From: Corynebacterium fournieri | Lineage (GTDB): Bacteria; Actinomycetota; Actinomycetes; Mycobacteriales; Mycobacteriaceae | NCBI RefSeq assembly: GCF_030408775.1 | Contig: NZ_CP047210.1 | Span: 2,325,604-2,389,603 of the forward strand | DNA length: 64,000 nt | Direction of reading: 5' to 3' | Shown here: positions 25,938-34,379 of the stretch, in pieces | Layout of the letters: the number at the start of each line of letters is the position of its first letter | Numbering within the stretch: position 1 is the stretch's first letter | Made by a program: the position numbers and the translations under genes | Notes under the pieces: model-generated | The model's database searches: none | What the model was told of the DNA's origin: nothing | What the model saw: the letters and a program-made list of their open reading frames with translations, nothing else

Positions 25938-27374
25938 TTAGAAGCTGGAGCTGCCGCCGCCGGCGCTAAAGCCGGAGGAAGACACGCTGCCGCCGCCGCT
26001 CGAGCTCGCCGCCTGTGCCGCCTGAACATTGGACTCGTGCCAGGAGTGCATATGCACATACGGCACGTACCCGCCGTACCAGAACCCGGAGTCGTACACC
26101 GCCGGCGCCTCCAGTTTCTCGTGCTCCTTCACGTCGCTGAACTGCTTCTTCTTCACCTGGTCCAGGATCACGCGGTAATCGCCGAGCACGCGGATGAAGT
26201 CGTCGAGGTAGGTGGGGGAGTCCGGGTTGGCGTCGAGCGCCTCGATGCGCTGCATCAAAAGGTCCAGCTCGTTACGCAGCCCGGAGTCCTTCACGTCGCT
26301 GCGGGCGCGCAGCACGTCCTCGCGGATGGTGCTCAAATCCGCGCGGCGGGTAGCGGGGTCGCCGTGCTCAACGCCGAAGAGGCGGTCGATGTTGTCCTCG
26401 GCGTTGGAGACGTGGTCCACGCTCTCCGCGGCGTCCGCAAGCTGCTTGCGGTGCTTGTACACGTCCTTGTCGTCGCCCATGTTGATCGCGCTGAGCCCCT
26501 GCGCGCCGTGCACCAGCTCGTTCATGCCCAGGAAGCGGTCGCGCACCTCGGCCCACTGGCGGCGCAGCGTCTCATCCGCGAACGCCGACGACAGCGAGTT
26601 CGCCCGCACATCCACCTCGTCCAAGCGGCCAGCCAACCGGGTGTACTCGCTGGTGACAAGCTCGTAGTCCTCCCGGGCCTTCGCAATTGCCTTACGACGG
26701 TTATTGCGCACCGCTACGACACCCGACCCGATCGCCGTGGACACACCGAACCCGCCCATGCCCAGGCCAATCATTGCGCCCTCACGGTCGCTCTCCGCAT
26801 CGGATACCCGGCGATCGGTCAAGCCGTCCGCATCCATGGCCAGATTCGCCGTGCGGAACAGGCCCGAAGGAATGTTGCCGTCATTCACGCCCGGTTTCAT
26901 GGCATCGAGGAGTTCTTCGCGGTACGAATCGTCGTTAAGCATGAGCTCGTCGGTGACATCGTCGCCGCCGTAGATGAACGCCTGGCGCGGGTCCATGCCC
27001 ACGCCCACGATGAGCACGCCGTCGGCCATGTGGCCGTTTTCGCCCTTGGACTGGTCGATCATCTCCGGGTACTGGCTGCGCAACACCTCCTCCACGTCGT
27101 CCAGGATGTTTTCGTGGTTGGTCTCGAAGACCATGTAGTGGAAGTTCTTGACCACCTCGGGCGCGTTGATGTTGGCGGTGTCGCGCTGGAGGCGCTGCTC
27201 GTCCTCGGGGGAGAGGACATCCTGGGGGTCGTCGATAACCGCGCTCGGCGCGCCGACCGCCTGCACTGCAACCTGGTCGCGCTCCGGAATCTCCACCGAG
27301 GTGTACGCCGCGGCAGCGCCGCCCAACCCCACAAGCGCGGAGATTCCCAATACAGCTGCGATTTCGCTCGTCAT
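25938..27374 (-). CDS. DUF5129/TPM-like membrane protein
   Basis: From ATG 27374 (GGGGG 8 bp upstream; ATG 27380 also possible) the protein starts MTSEIAAVLGISALVGLGGA, a signal or anchor segment, then a TPM-like domain (DPQDVLSPEDEQRLQRDTAN, DGVLIVGVGMDPRQAFIYGG) and a second membrane segment near residue 200 (IGLGMGGFGVSTAIGSGVVAV). A long helical region follows, and the C-terminus is a Ser/Gly-rich tail (SSSGGGSVSSSGFSAGGG). Family members are actinobacterial envelope proteins of unknown function. It is divergent from the small secreted gene at 27499. Confidence 0.75.
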   Translation of the reverse strand: MTSEIAAVLGISALVGLGGAAAAYTSVEIPERDQVAVQAVGAPSAVIDDPQDVLSPEDEQRLQRDTANINAPEVVKNFHYMVFETNHENILDDVEEVLRSQYPEMIDQSKGENGHMADGVLIVGVGMDPRQAFIYGGDDVTDELMLNDDSYREELLDAMKPGVNDGNIPSGLFRTANLAMDADGLTDRRVSDAESDREGAMIGLGMGGFGVSTAIGSGVVAVRNNRRKAIAKAREDYELVTSEYTRLAGRLDEVDVRANSLSSAFADETLRRQWAEVRDRFLGMNELVHGAQGLSAINMGDDKDVYKHRKQLADAAESVDHVSNAEDNIDRLFGVEHGDPATRRADLSTIREDVLRARSDVKDSGLRNELDLLMQRIEALDANPDSPTYLDDFIRVLGDYRVILDQVKKKQFSDVKEHEKLEAPAVYDSGFWYGGYVPYVHMHSWHESNVQAAQAASSSGGGSVSSSGFSAGGGSSSF

Positions 27375-27498
27375 TCCCATACCCCCAGGATAAACTACGT
27401 GTGATGTGCCATGTAACACCATGTGGTGTGAGCGCGATAACCTGATTACACGCGTCAGATAACTGGCAGGTTTCATCGAATTCATCAAGGAGATTGCC

Positions 27499-27933
27499 AT
27501 GAAGCGCATCGCCACCGCTGCTGTCGCAGCAACCCTGTCCCTGTCCGCAGTTGCTGCCCCGGCGCTCGCCGCCGACGCAGGCGCTCCGAAGGTCGAGAAT
27601 ACTGGGTCCTCCGAGTACTACACGCAGTGCAAAACCATTAATGAGAAGAACTTCGCCGAATTCGAAGCAAGGAAGGCAGCGGCGAAGACCGACGAAGAGA
27701 AGGCCAAGATCGAAAAGGAACAGGCTGAAAACTTCGGCAATTACAACAGCTCCACCCTGTCCGGTGTTTGCATCAAGGGCCTGATGGACGAGCGCAACGG
27801 GCACCGCTCCTCCATCCTGGGCCTCCTTATCGGCGTTCCGGTTGCTCTCGTTGCACTTCTCGGCGCAGCAGCAGCATTCTCCGGCGCTATCCCGGGCTTC
27901 TCCCTCCCGGCGCTGCCGGGCCTGCCGATGTAA
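27499..27933 (+). CDS. Small secreted or anchored protein, paralogue A1
   Basis: Signal peptide MKRIATAAVAATLSLSAVAA with cleavage near ALA-A, a charged middle region with two cysteines (TQCKTI, GVCIKG), then a C-terminal hydrophobic helix ILGLLIGVPVALVALLGAAA and the proline-rich tail SGAIPGFSLPALPGLPM. AAGGAG precedes the ATG. It is the first of three tandem paralogues, each with its own ribosome site and terminator. The paired cysteines and C-terminal helix suggest a small envelope protein with a disulfide-held ectodomain. Function unknown. Confidence 0.75.
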   Translation: MKRIATAAVAATLSLSAVAAPALAADAGAPKVENTGSSEYYTQCKTINEKNFAEFEARKAAAKTDEEKAKIEKEQAENFGNYNSSTLSGVCIKGLMDERNGHRSSILGLLIGVPVALVALLGAAAAFSGAIPGFSLPALPGLPM

Positions 27934-27956
27934 TTCGGCTCCCCTGAGCTACTTCC

Positions 27957-27992
27957 GGCCCGTTCCCCTGCAGCAGGGGAACGGGCCGTTTT
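27957..27992 (+). terminator. Rho-independent terminator after paralogue A1
   Basis: GGCCCGTTCCCCTG pairs perfectly with CAGGGGAACGGGCC around a 3-nt loop, followed by GTTTTTG. Confidence 0.9.
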
Positions 27993-28089
27993 TGTCTCAT
28001 TTTGGAAAACTTCCACGAATTTTGCCCGGGCACTGTTGGACACCTGTTAACGTCATGTCAGGCAGTCCACCTAACACAAGGAGATAGTT

Positions 28090-28455
28090 ATGAAGCGCAT
28101 CACGACTGCATCCATCGCTGCAGCCACCGCACTGACCATCGTTGCCACCCCGGCTATGGCGGCCGAGGGTGAGAACACCAAAGTCGGCTCTTCGGAGATC
28201 TACCAGACATGCAAGAAGCTTGTCGGAGCAGCGAGCGAGGAGGAGCGAGCCAAGATGACAGAAGCTAAGGGTTCCTCCACGCCGGAAGGAATCTGCATCA
28301 ACGGCATGGTCCGCAACCCGGAAACCCGTGGCGGCGTCATCGCTTTGCTCACCCTGGTCCCCCTCGGCCTGATTGGCCTGCTCGGCGCTGCCGCTGCAGC
28401 GACAGGCGCTATCCCGGGCGTTTCCCTCCCAGCCATGCCAGCTCTTCCCATGTAA
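28090..28455 (+). CDS. Small secreted or anchored protein, paralogue A2
   Basis: Signal peptide MKRITTASIAAATALTIVAT with cleavage at AMA-A, a shorter middle region with the same two cysteines (QTCKKL, GICING), then the C-terminal helix GGVIALLTLVPLGLIGLLGA and tail AIPGVSLPAMPALPM. AAGGAG lies before the ATG. The middle differs from A1 while signal peptide and C-terminus are conserved, the pattern of a family diverging in its exposed part. Function unknown. Confidence 0.75.
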   Translation: MKRITTASIAAATALTIVATPAMAAEGENTKVGSSEIYQTCKKLVGAASEEERAKMTEAKGSSTPEGICINGMVRNPETRGGVIALLTLVPLGLIGLLGAAAAATGAIPGVSLPAMPALPM

Positions 28456-28474
28456 CACCCGCGCAAACACCCGA

Positions 28475-28516
28475 AGCGGCCTGTTCTCTCCAGCGGGGGA
28501 CAGGCTGCTTTTTATA
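28475..28516 (+). terminator. Terminator after paralogue A2
   Basis: AGCGGCCTGT and ACAGGCTGCT form an imperfect stem, followed by TTTTTATA. Confidence 0.75.
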
Positions 28517-28614
28517 GCGCTTTCAGAAAATTCCGCAGAGAATCTCACCTCGCGCCAGCTTTGCATCTGTACCTTGGCGCCCACGCTGAAGCCGACTATC
28601 AAAGGAGAATTGCT

Positions 28615-29010
28615 ATGAAGCGTATTGCAACCGCCGCAGCTGCAGCGACCCTGTCCCTGTCCGCCGTCGCCGCCCCGGCCTTCGCCGCTGATGCCGACAC
28701 CGACGCTCCAAAGGACGAGACGGTCGGCTCCTCCCAGGTGTACGAGCAGTGCAAGACCCGCGAGGAGGAAAAGGCCAAGACCGCAGACAAGACCGCAGAC
28801 AAGGCCGGCGAGACCGAGAACACTGGTTCTTCCAGCTCCACCGGCACCTGCGTGCAGGAGCTAATTGACAACCCCGACACCAAGGGCGGCATCCTCGGTC
28901 TGCTCATCGGCGTCCCGGCTGCACTGGTCGCTCTGCTCGGCGTAGCCGCAGCCGCGACCGGCGCCATCCCGGGCGTTTCCCTCCCGGAGCTGCCGGGCCT
29001 GCCGCAGTAG
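28615..29010 (+). CDS. Small secreted or anchored protein, paralogue A3
   Basis: ATG 28615 has AAAGGAG 7 bp upstream; longer frames upstream lack support. Signal peptide MKRIATAAAAATLSLSAVAA, two cysteines (EQCKTR, GTCVQE), a Lys/Thr-rich repeat KTADKTADK in the middle, C-terminal helix ILGLLIGVPAALVALLGVAA and tail AIPGVSLPELPGLPQ. Closest to A1 in its ends. Third of the tandem set. Confidence 0.75.
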   Translation: MKRIATAAAAATLSLSAVAAPAFAADADTDAPKDETVGSSQVYEQCKTREEEKAKTADKTADKAGETENTGSSSSTGTCVQELIDNPDTKGGILGLLIGVPAALVALLGVAAAATGAIPGVSLPELPGLPQ

Positions 29011-29025
29011 CTTCCACGCCCTTTG

Positions 29026-29060
29026 GCCCCGTTTCCCCTGGTGGAGACGGGGTCATTGTT
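29026..29060 (+). terminator. Terminator after paralogue A3
   Basis: CCCCGTTTC and GAGACGGGG pair with one mismatch, followed by TCATTGTTTTG. Confidence 0.6.
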
Positions 29061-29182
29061 TTGCCACAGGCCAGTACGACGATTCTTGGTTGGTTCCAAG
29101 TACTCGTTCAGAACCCGCCCGTACAACGTATTCAACCGGGTTCAGCGCCCGGCTCAATTCCGAACACGAGAAGGAGAAGACC

Positions 29183-29662
29183 TTGTCTGCAATTACTCGT
29201 ATTGCCGCATCGGCTACCGCACTCGTGCTGGCTGGCGCCGGCCTCACCGCTTGCAACGACAGCGAAGACAGCGGCGACAGCACCTCCAGCGAAGTGAAGA
29301 CCTCCTCCGCGGGCTCTAGCGGTTCCAAGAGCTCCAGCGGCTCGAGCGGGTCCGCGGGCTCTGCTGGTTCGGCTGGCTCCAGCGGTTCGAGCGGCTCCGC
29401 GGGCTCCGCGGGCTCCGCGGGCTCCGCCGGTTCGGCTGGCTCCGCCGGTTCCATGGGCTCGAGTGGCTCCGCTGGTTCGGCCGGCTCCGCTGGTTCGGCC
29501 GGCTCCATGGGCTCGGCCGACTCCGCAGGTTCGGCCGGCTCGGCCGGCTCCGGCGCGTCCGCCAACGATCCCCTGGGCGGCGCCGAGATGACCGACGCCC
29601 CGCTGGGTGGCGCGCAGGGTGGCGCTGAGGGCGACGCGCTGAGCCCGCAGATCACGCCGTAG
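29183..29662 (+). CDS. Lipoprotein with Ser-Ala-Gly repeats
   Basis: TTG 29183 has AAGGAG 6-7 bp upstream and gives SAITRIAASATALVLAGAGL followed by the lipobox LTAC, so the mature protein starts at that cysteine and is lipid-anchored. Most of the mature chain is a low-complexity region built from GSAGSAG and GSSGS units with occasional GSMGS; it ends DPLGGAEMTDAPLGGAQ.... The repeats are encoded by variable codons (ggctccgcgggctccg type tracts), prone to slippage, so length may vary among strains. It resembles a flexible envelope spacer. An ORF from 29090 is open but lacks a ribosome site. Confidence 0.75.
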   Translation: MSAITRIAASATALVLAGAGLTACNDSEDSGDSTSSEVKTSSAGSSGSKSSSGSSGSAGSAGSAGSSGSSGSAGSAGSAGSAGSAGSAGSMGSSGSAGSAGSAGSAGSMGSADSAGSAGSAGSGASANDPLGGAEMTDAPLGGAQGGAEGDALSPQITP

Positions 29663-30370
29663 TTAGAACGGCTCCCGCACTGCACGGCTGATCACCACAG
29701 CGTCTGGTTCGATCCGCTCGTGCAAGTGCCTTTCCACATCATCGTGTCCGTCCGACGTCAACACCCACCCCGCCCAGGCATCCTTGCCGGGGGAGAAGCG
29801 GCCGTCGCCCTTACCGATGATGTTTAGCGTGGCATCGCGCATCCATAGTGGGCCCACCAGCGCCGCGTGTTCTGTCCCTTCGAGCGGCGCGAGGTTGGGC
29901 TGGTAGGCGACGACGTTGAGGTCGGCGACTGTAGCGTCGAAAAGCTGCTGTGCCACAGGCATGTGCTCAGACATGCCCAAGTAGACCACGGTGGTGAGGG
30001 AGAGCTCGCCGGCGGGGTCGTCGCGAAGTGTGAGCTCCGTCAGGCCCCCAAGGCTGGCGGGTAAAAACGTCGGCGCGTCGTGGTCCTCAAAGAAGAATTT
30101 TTCGATGGCGTTGTCGCGGTTGGTAGTGGTGAAGTCCACGAGCGCGTTGAGCTCGTACAGCCGCATCTGATCCGGGGCGGGCAGGTTGTCGTAGGCCGCT
30201 TGGCAGCGCAGGTCCCAGAGGGTGAACTCGTCATCAATGGGGCGGGGGCGAGGTGAGACCGCCGAAACGACAGCGTCGCTCGTCTCAATGCGCTGACGGT
30301 AGAGCGCGTACGCCTCCTCGAGGTCGTCTTCGTGGGCCACGAAATGGGTGGTGACGATTTCGAAGGACAT
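29663..30370 (-). CDS. Hypothetical protein, 235 aa
   Basis: No motif that I recognise. Recognisable features are an acidic, soluble composition, a W/C pair (TLWDLRCQAAYDNL) and a C-terminal WAGWVLTSDGHDDVERHLHE stretch. Start ATG 30370 gives MSFEIVTTHFVAHEDDLEEA. It is convergent with the lipoprotein gene, whose stop codon it directly touches, and follows the parS site at 30424. Core-like codon use. Confidence 0.65.
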   Translation of the reverse strand: MSFEIVTTHFVAHEDDLEEAYALYRQRIETSDAVVSAVSPRPRPIDDEFTLWDLRCQAAYDNLPAPDQMRLYELNALVDFTTTNRDNAIEKFFFEDHDAPTFLPASLGGLTELTLRDDPAGELSLTTVVYLGMSEHMPVAQQLFDATVADLNVVAYQPNLAPLEGTEHAALVGPLWMRDATLNIIGKGDGRFSPGKDAWAGWVLTSDGHDDVERHLHERIEPDAVVISRAVREPF

Positions 30371-30423
30371 GGGGAAGAGGGTAGTCGATTGCGCTGGGCG
30401 CGGGGTCGTCCGGAGATCGACGA

Positions 30424-30439
30424 TGTTTCACGTGAAACC
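30424..30439. other. parS site 2
   Basis: TGTTTCACGTGAAACC, 15 of 16 positions of the consensus. It touches the stop codon of the AlbA_2 gene (30439-30441) and lies upstream of the gene starting at 30370. Confidence 0.9.
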
Positions 30440-32145
30440 TACTCGGGGAGGCGATACTTTCGCTTCCTGCTCGTCGGTGGTGCAGTTGGGATAATTTCAT
30501 TTGCGTCCACCAGATTTCGGAGTCTGGGGCGCAAGGAATTCACACTCACTTTGAGACGGTCCGCGATCTCGCGCGCTCCAGCTTCTCCAACTTCCATCAG
30601 GTAGGAAATCAGCTCTCGGTCGACTTCATCGACGTCAGGTTCTCCGACTGCAAGGACAAAAGTGTCGCTGGAGCGCCCCTCCCTGAGCAACTTACGATCG
30701 GTCAAATCACCCAGAAGCTCACGCGCATGGTCGCTGTCGAGCCCTAGGCGTTCCCGCAGCTCCTTAACCGACACAGCACCGAGCCCTTGAGCAATTGCGA
30801 GCGCAATCTGTTCCTCTCGCGTACTTCCCGGCGCCACGGAGGCCAACCACTGCGCAACCTCCGGATTGAGAATTCCAAAGCGGTACAAGATAACCGTGAA
30901 CTCACCAATCCTTGCATCGAAATGGGGCTGAGGCAGACCGTAGCGTTCCATGCCCTTGCGCATTCGTTGGATGCCGCTTCCTTGATTCTCTGCCACACGC
31001 ATCGATCCTGAAGGAGCGGGCAGATTGCTAAGCAGATTAGCGAGGGAGGGATTACGGCTGACCGAACGATTTTCATCAATGTTGTCCACCGTCCGGTCGC
31101 TCCACAAGCCACCCGGGCTGTTCACTTCCACTCGATCCGGATAGACATCGACCTGCACCTGTCGGCCTTGAACCTGGGGGCTGTAGTCCCGGTGCATTAC
31201 CGCGTTCACAATTGCTTCACGCAATGCGATTTCCGGGATCTCTGGTTCATCGACCATCGACGAACCGACTTCTACGGAGCGAGTTCGCAGATTGCGCATT
31301 ACCGCCTTAATTGCGTCTTCCACCGCGAGCGGCAAGGGCCCGTCGCAATGGGCACGATCCACAAACCTGGTACCCGAGACGGATTTCTCGGGCGCAGGAT
31401 GCACAGCCACGTCGATGAACAGCTGCGGGAAAAACTGTTGGGGGTAGCGTCCGAGAGCCAGAGCACCAGCCAGAGTTGGGAGGCCTTCGCCGTCAAGCAC
31501 GTGAAGGCGCTCCAAGACTTCAGCGTCACTGGTCGTCCCGAGACGGATCCGCGAACCCCGCTTCTCTAGCGATTCGATTAGGCCCCTCCATGCCTGCTCG
31601 TCCAAATCGTTCACGCCAGCCTCACTAACGGATGCAAGTTCCGAAAGGTCCGGCGTGTATAGCGTCGTGAGCTGAAATACCTCGTAGCTCGACAGTCTCT
31701 GGTCCCCGTCCAAAACCCTCTTGTACGCGCCATCCCGCAGGCCTTGTGCTGTGACATAGCAGGGCATTTGCTGGCCCAATCGTGCGTCACCCCGCATCGG
31801 ATGGATCCACACCAGGATCACCGGGAAACCATCAAACTCGTCAGTTTCAATGTAGAAATGGGGAATGGGGGTCACAGGAGGCTTCTCTTGCCCTTGACGC
31901 AGCGCACTTATGAGTTTGTCGTTCATGCTGGCCGGATCAAACCCCGGTGCCGGGCTGAAGCCACCGTCACGCTGATCCTCCTGGATACCGAGGAGGATCA
32001 CTCCGCCCTTGGTGTTCGCGAAAGAGCTCACCGCTTTCCAGAACGCGGTATCGAGCTTCCCCGTTCCAGACTTCGCCTCAATACAGTGATCGTCATTCCG
32101 TTGCCGTCGCAACCGGGCCATGATGTCATTCATGCGCTGACTCAT
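30439..32145 (-). CDS. AlbA_2/Schlafen-like ATP-binding regulator with winged helix
   Basis: The N-terminal AlbA_2 (Schlafen AAA_4) domain shows IEAKSGTGKLDTAFWKAVSS and FANTKGGVILLGIQED. The middle has the divergent ATP-binding motif of this family (REAIVNAVMHRDYS at about residue 318, VEVNSPGGLW, NQGSGIQRM), a GHKL-like site. The C-terminal part contains winged-helix elements (EIADRLKVSVNSLRPRLRNL). Such proteins act as putative transcriptional regulators or nucleic-acid-binding defence factors. ATG 32145 is preceded by an array of TCACT/AGTGA operators that may be bound by its own product. Good family match; exact role unknown. Confidence 0.82.
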   Translation of the reverse strand: MSQRMNDIMARLRRQRNDDHCIEAKSGTGKLDTAFWKAVSSFANTKGGVILLGIQEDQRDGGFSPAPGFDPASMNDKLISALRQGQEKPPVTPIPHFYIETDEFDGFPVILVWIHPMRGDARLGQQMPCYVTAQGLRDGAYKRVLDGDQRLSSYEVFQLTTLYTPDLSELASVSEAGVNDLDEQAWRGLIESLEKRGSRIRLGTTSDAEVLERLHVLDGEGLPTLAGALALGRYPQQFFPQLFIDVAVHPAPEKSVSGTRFVDRAHCDGPLPLAVEDAIKAVMRNLRTRSVEVGSSMVDEPEIPEIALREAIVNAVMHRDYSPQVQGRQVQVDVYPDRVEVNSPGGLWSDRTVDNIDENRSVSRNPSLANLLSNLPAPSGSMRVAENQGSGIQRMRKGMERYGLPQPHFDARIGEFTVILYRFGILNPEVAQWLASVAPGSTREEQIALAIAQGLGAVSVKELRERLGLDSDHARELLGDLTDRKLLREGRSSDTFVLAVGEPDVDEVDRELISYLMEVGEAGAREIADRLKVSVNSLRPRLRNLVDANEIIPTAPPTSRKRKYRLPE

Positions 32146-32149
32146 ACCC

Positions 32150-32279
32150 TCACTGTAGCCAGTTGCTTACAGTGAAGGCGTATTTTCCCATCACTTTTTA
32201 CAGTGACAGTCTTATTTCATACAGTGAGAGCGTGTTTTCCCATCACTTTTTACAGTGTGGAGCGCCATCACTACAGTGA
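32150..32279 (-). promoter_or_regulatory. Operator array upstream of the AlbA_2 gene
   Basis: Inverted TCACT...AGTGA modules occur at 32191-32206 (TCACTTTTTACAGTGA), 32243-32257 (TCACTTTTTACAGTG) and 32268-32279 (TCACTACAGTGA), with half sites at 32150 (TCACTGTA), 32168 and 32220 (TACAGTGA). The block GTTTTCCCATCACTTTTTACAGTG is present in a near-identical copy 52 bp away, so part of the array is a tandem duplication. Autoregulation is inferred from position. Confidence 0.6.
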
Positions 32280-32287
32280 CGATCGTT

Positions 32288-32303
32288 AGTTTCACGTGAA
32301 ACA
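32288..32303. other. parS site 3
   Basis: AGTTTCACGTGAAACA, 15 of 16 positions of the consensus. Intergenic. Confidence 0.9.
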
Positions 32304-32307
32304 TGGC

Positions 32308-32335
32308 CAAAAGAAAACCGCCCCGGAGGGCGGTT
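32308..32335 (-). terminator. Terminator after the dicarboxylate symporter
   Basis: AACCGCCC and GGGCGGTT form an 8-bp stem with a CGGA loop; read on the minus strand it is followed by TTTTCTTTTGG. Confidence 0.8.
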
Positions 32336-32351
32336 CTTCACGTGGCGGAGG

Positions 32352-33587
32352 CTACTGCACGGCGGTGGAGCCGGCGGCGGGGGCGGCCGAAGGTTCGTCG
32401 TCAAGCTGATGCCCCTTGATCTTGCCCGACGCGAACTTGTTCACGATGAGCGCGACCGCGCCGTCGCCCGTGACGTTGGCGGCGGTGCCGAAGGAATCGA
32501 CCACGATGTAAGACGCGATCATCAGCGAGAGCATCGACTCGTCGAAGCCGAGGTTGGACTGCAGCAGGCCCGCAGCCGCCATGATGGCGCCGCCCGGCAC
32601 GCCCGGCGCAGCGATCATCATGATGCCCAGCATGAGGATGAAGCCGATGATCTGGCCTGCGGTGATGTCCAGGCTGGCCATGTACACGATGGAGATGGCG
32701 TACAGCATGATCTTCATCATCGAGCCGGACAGCTGGATGGTGGCGCAAAGCGGGACCACAAAGCCCGCGACTTCCTCGTCCACGTTGTTCTTCAGCGTGG
32801 ACTCGTACGTCACCGGGATGGTGGCGGCGGAGGAGGAGGTGCCCAGCGCGGTGAAGTACGCCGGCAGCATGTTCTTCAGCGCGCGGAACGGGTTCACACC
32901 CGCGACCACGCCGGCGACGCAGTACTGCAGCAGCACCACAATCACCGTCATGACCACGGACAGGAGTAGCACCACGCCCATCGCGGCCATGGTGTCCGCG
33001 AAGTTCTCGTTCATGCCCAGGTTGAGGAAGGTGCCGAAGATGTACAGCGGCAGCAGCGGGATGACAAAGGTGACCACGACCTTCAGCACAACGTCGTTGA
33101 GCTCCTGCAGCACGTTGTACAGGTTGTCGGACTTCACCGCCGTCATGGCCAAGCCCACCACGAACGCCAGCAGCAGCGCGGACATGATGGGCAGCGGCGG
33201 CGGCATCTCCACGTCGAAGTACGGCGTGAGCCCGCCCTCGTCGGGGTCTGCGATGTCTGTAATCAGGTCCTTGCCCTGCAACAGCTTGGGGTACAGGGCC
33301 GAGCCGGTGACCCAAGCGAGCAGGCCGGAAAGGACGGTGGAGCCGTACGCCACGCCCGCCGTGATGCCGAGCCACTTGCCGGCGCCGCGGCCCAGACCCG
33401 CGATTGCGGGGGCGATGAGCGCGAAGATGAGCACCGGCACGAAGAAGCCGAGGAAGTTGGAGAAGAGGCCGTTAAAGGTGACAAAGACTCGGGCGAGCCA
33501 GTCCGGGAAGAACAGGCTGCACAAGAACCCGAGGATGATTGCCACGACCACCCAAAAGAGCAATGAGTGCAGAAGCTTGTTTTTCAT
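32352..33587 (-). CDS. Dicarboxylate/amino acid:cation symporter (DAACS family)
   Basis: ATG 33587 gives MKNKLLHSLLFWVVVAIILG, the first of about eight membrane segments. Family signature regions are present: the serine-rich re-entrant loop AYFTALGTSSSAATIPVTYE (about residue 257), VPLCATIQLSGS, and MLGIMMIAAPGVPGGAIMAA. These form the substrate and sodium sites in GltPh-like transporters. Length of 411 aa is normal. Likely uptake of C4-dicarboxylates or glutamate/serine driven by Na+ or H+. The frame is open upstream to 33839, but that part is composition-biased and lies over a promoter region. Confidence 0.87.
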   Translation of the reverse strand: MKNKLLHSLLFWVVVAIILGFLCSLFFPDWLARVFVTFNGLFSNFLGFFVPVLIFALIAPAIAGLGRGAGKWLGITAGVAYGSTVLSGLLAWVTGSALYPKLLQGKDLITDIADPDEGGLTPYFDVEMPPPLPIMSALLLAFVVGLAMTAVKSDNLYNVLQELNDVVLKVVVTFVIPLLPLYIFGTFLNLGMNENFADTMAAMGVVLLLSVVMTVIVVLLQYCVAGVVAGVNPFRALKNMLPAYFTALGTSSSAATIPVTYESTLKNNVDEEVAGFVVPLCATIQLSGSMMKIMLYAISIVYMASLDITAGQIIGFILMLGIMMIAAPGVPGGAIMAAAGLLQSNLGFDESMLSLMIASYIVVDSFGTAANVTGDGAVALIVNKFASGKIKGHQLDDEPSAAPAAGSTAVQ

Positions 33588-33672
33588 GTGACCAGCGTAG
33601 CCGGTAATTATGCGTGTCACTGCAATATGTGCCCTTTTCTTCCGCGCGCGCCGCCGCCGTATGCTAGGGCCC

Positions 33673-34122
33673 ATGAGTCCGTTTGAGCACATGAGCACCC
33701 TCAACGTCGTCGTCGGCATCATCTTCATCCTGCTGACACTCCTCCTGCTCATCCCGGGCGCCCTCGCGTCCGCGGGCAAGCTGCCCGGCAACAAGTGGTT
33801 CGGCCTGCACGTTCCGGCCGTGCGCAAGGACCGAGCCATCTGGGATCAGGCGCACAAGGTCGCTGGCCCCTTCTGGCTCCTGGCGGGCGTGGCGCTCGCC
33901 TTCGGCGCCGCTTTCTCCTTCATCGCCTCCGGGTGGATGTGGCTGATGCCGGCCGTGGCGCTGGTTGCTGCGGTGATCGCGGCCTCGCTTGGCGGCAACT
34001 TCGGCGCCCGCGCTGCGGTGGCGGTGGAGCAGGCCCGCGAGAAGCAGCCGGAGGAGCCGAAGCCCGCGGTGAACATCGATGCTTTGCGACGAGCCGCAGG
34101 CCACGCCGACGAGCAGAAGTAG
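33673..34122 (+). CDS. SdpI-family membrane protein
   Basis: From ATG 33673 a chain of 149 aa with three membrane helices. After the first helix comes LPGNKWFGLHVPAVRKDRAIW, the conserved SdpI-family loop (N.w.G.R.p.....e..W), followed by AHKVAGPFWLLAGV. SdpI in Bacillus gives immunity to a secreted killing factor, but in actinobacteria the role is unknown. It is followed 7 bp later by a small winged-helix gene, so the two may be co-transcribed. Confidence 0.75.
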   Translation: MSPFEHMSTLNVVVGIIFILLTLLLLIPGALASAGKLPGNKWFGLHVPAVRKDRAIWDQAHKVAGPFWLLAGVALAFGAAFSFIASGWMWLMPAVALVAAVIAASLGGNFGARAAVAVEQAREKQPEEPKPAVNIDALRRAAGHADEQK

Positions 34123-34129
34123 GCCCACG

Positions 34130-34339
34130 ATGCACTGGAACGAAGCGATCCTGACCGTGCTGCGCGAGGCGGGGGAGCCGATGGCCTACAAGGACATCGC
34201 CGCCGAGATCGTCTCCCGCGGTCTGGTTGACGCCCCGGACATCAACGCCGAGCTGGCCACCCACGCCGCCATCACCGGCCTGATGGTCGACGGTGTGGTC
34301 GCCGCCGCCCCACGCGGGAAGTACCGCCTAGCTGAATAA
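34130..34339 (+). CDS. Small HARE-type winged-helix protein, 69 aa
   Basis: HWNEAILTVLREAGEPMAYK...DIAAEIVSRGL, then ATHAAITGLMVDGVVAA and RGKYRLAE match the HB1/ASXL/restriction-endonuclease (HARE-HTH) winged-helix pattern, which occurs in RNA polymerase delta subunit and in restriction systems. ATG 34130 lies 7 bp after the SdpI-like gene. A stand-alone domain of this size probably binds DNA or a DNA-bound partner. It ends just upstream of the trp promoter. Confidence 0.65.
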   Translation: MHWNEAILTVLREAGEPMAYKDIAAEIVSRGLVDAPDINAELATHAAITGLMVDGVVAAAPRGKYRLAE

Positions 34340-34365
34340 AATTCCCGGTCCCTTTTCGGTTCCGC

Positions 34366-34371
34366 TATAGT
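34366..34371 (+). promoter_or_regulatory. trp operon -10 element
   Basis: TATAGT, about 8 bp before the GTG start of trpL, implies transcription starting at or within 3 bases of that codon. No good -35 is visible. Confidence 0.6.
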
Positions 34372-34379
34372 TGCCAATT

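Noticed and set aside
34340-34365. -35 element of the trp promoter
   Set aside because: No hexamer close to TTGACA stands 16-18 bp before TATAGT; only the -10 is annotated.
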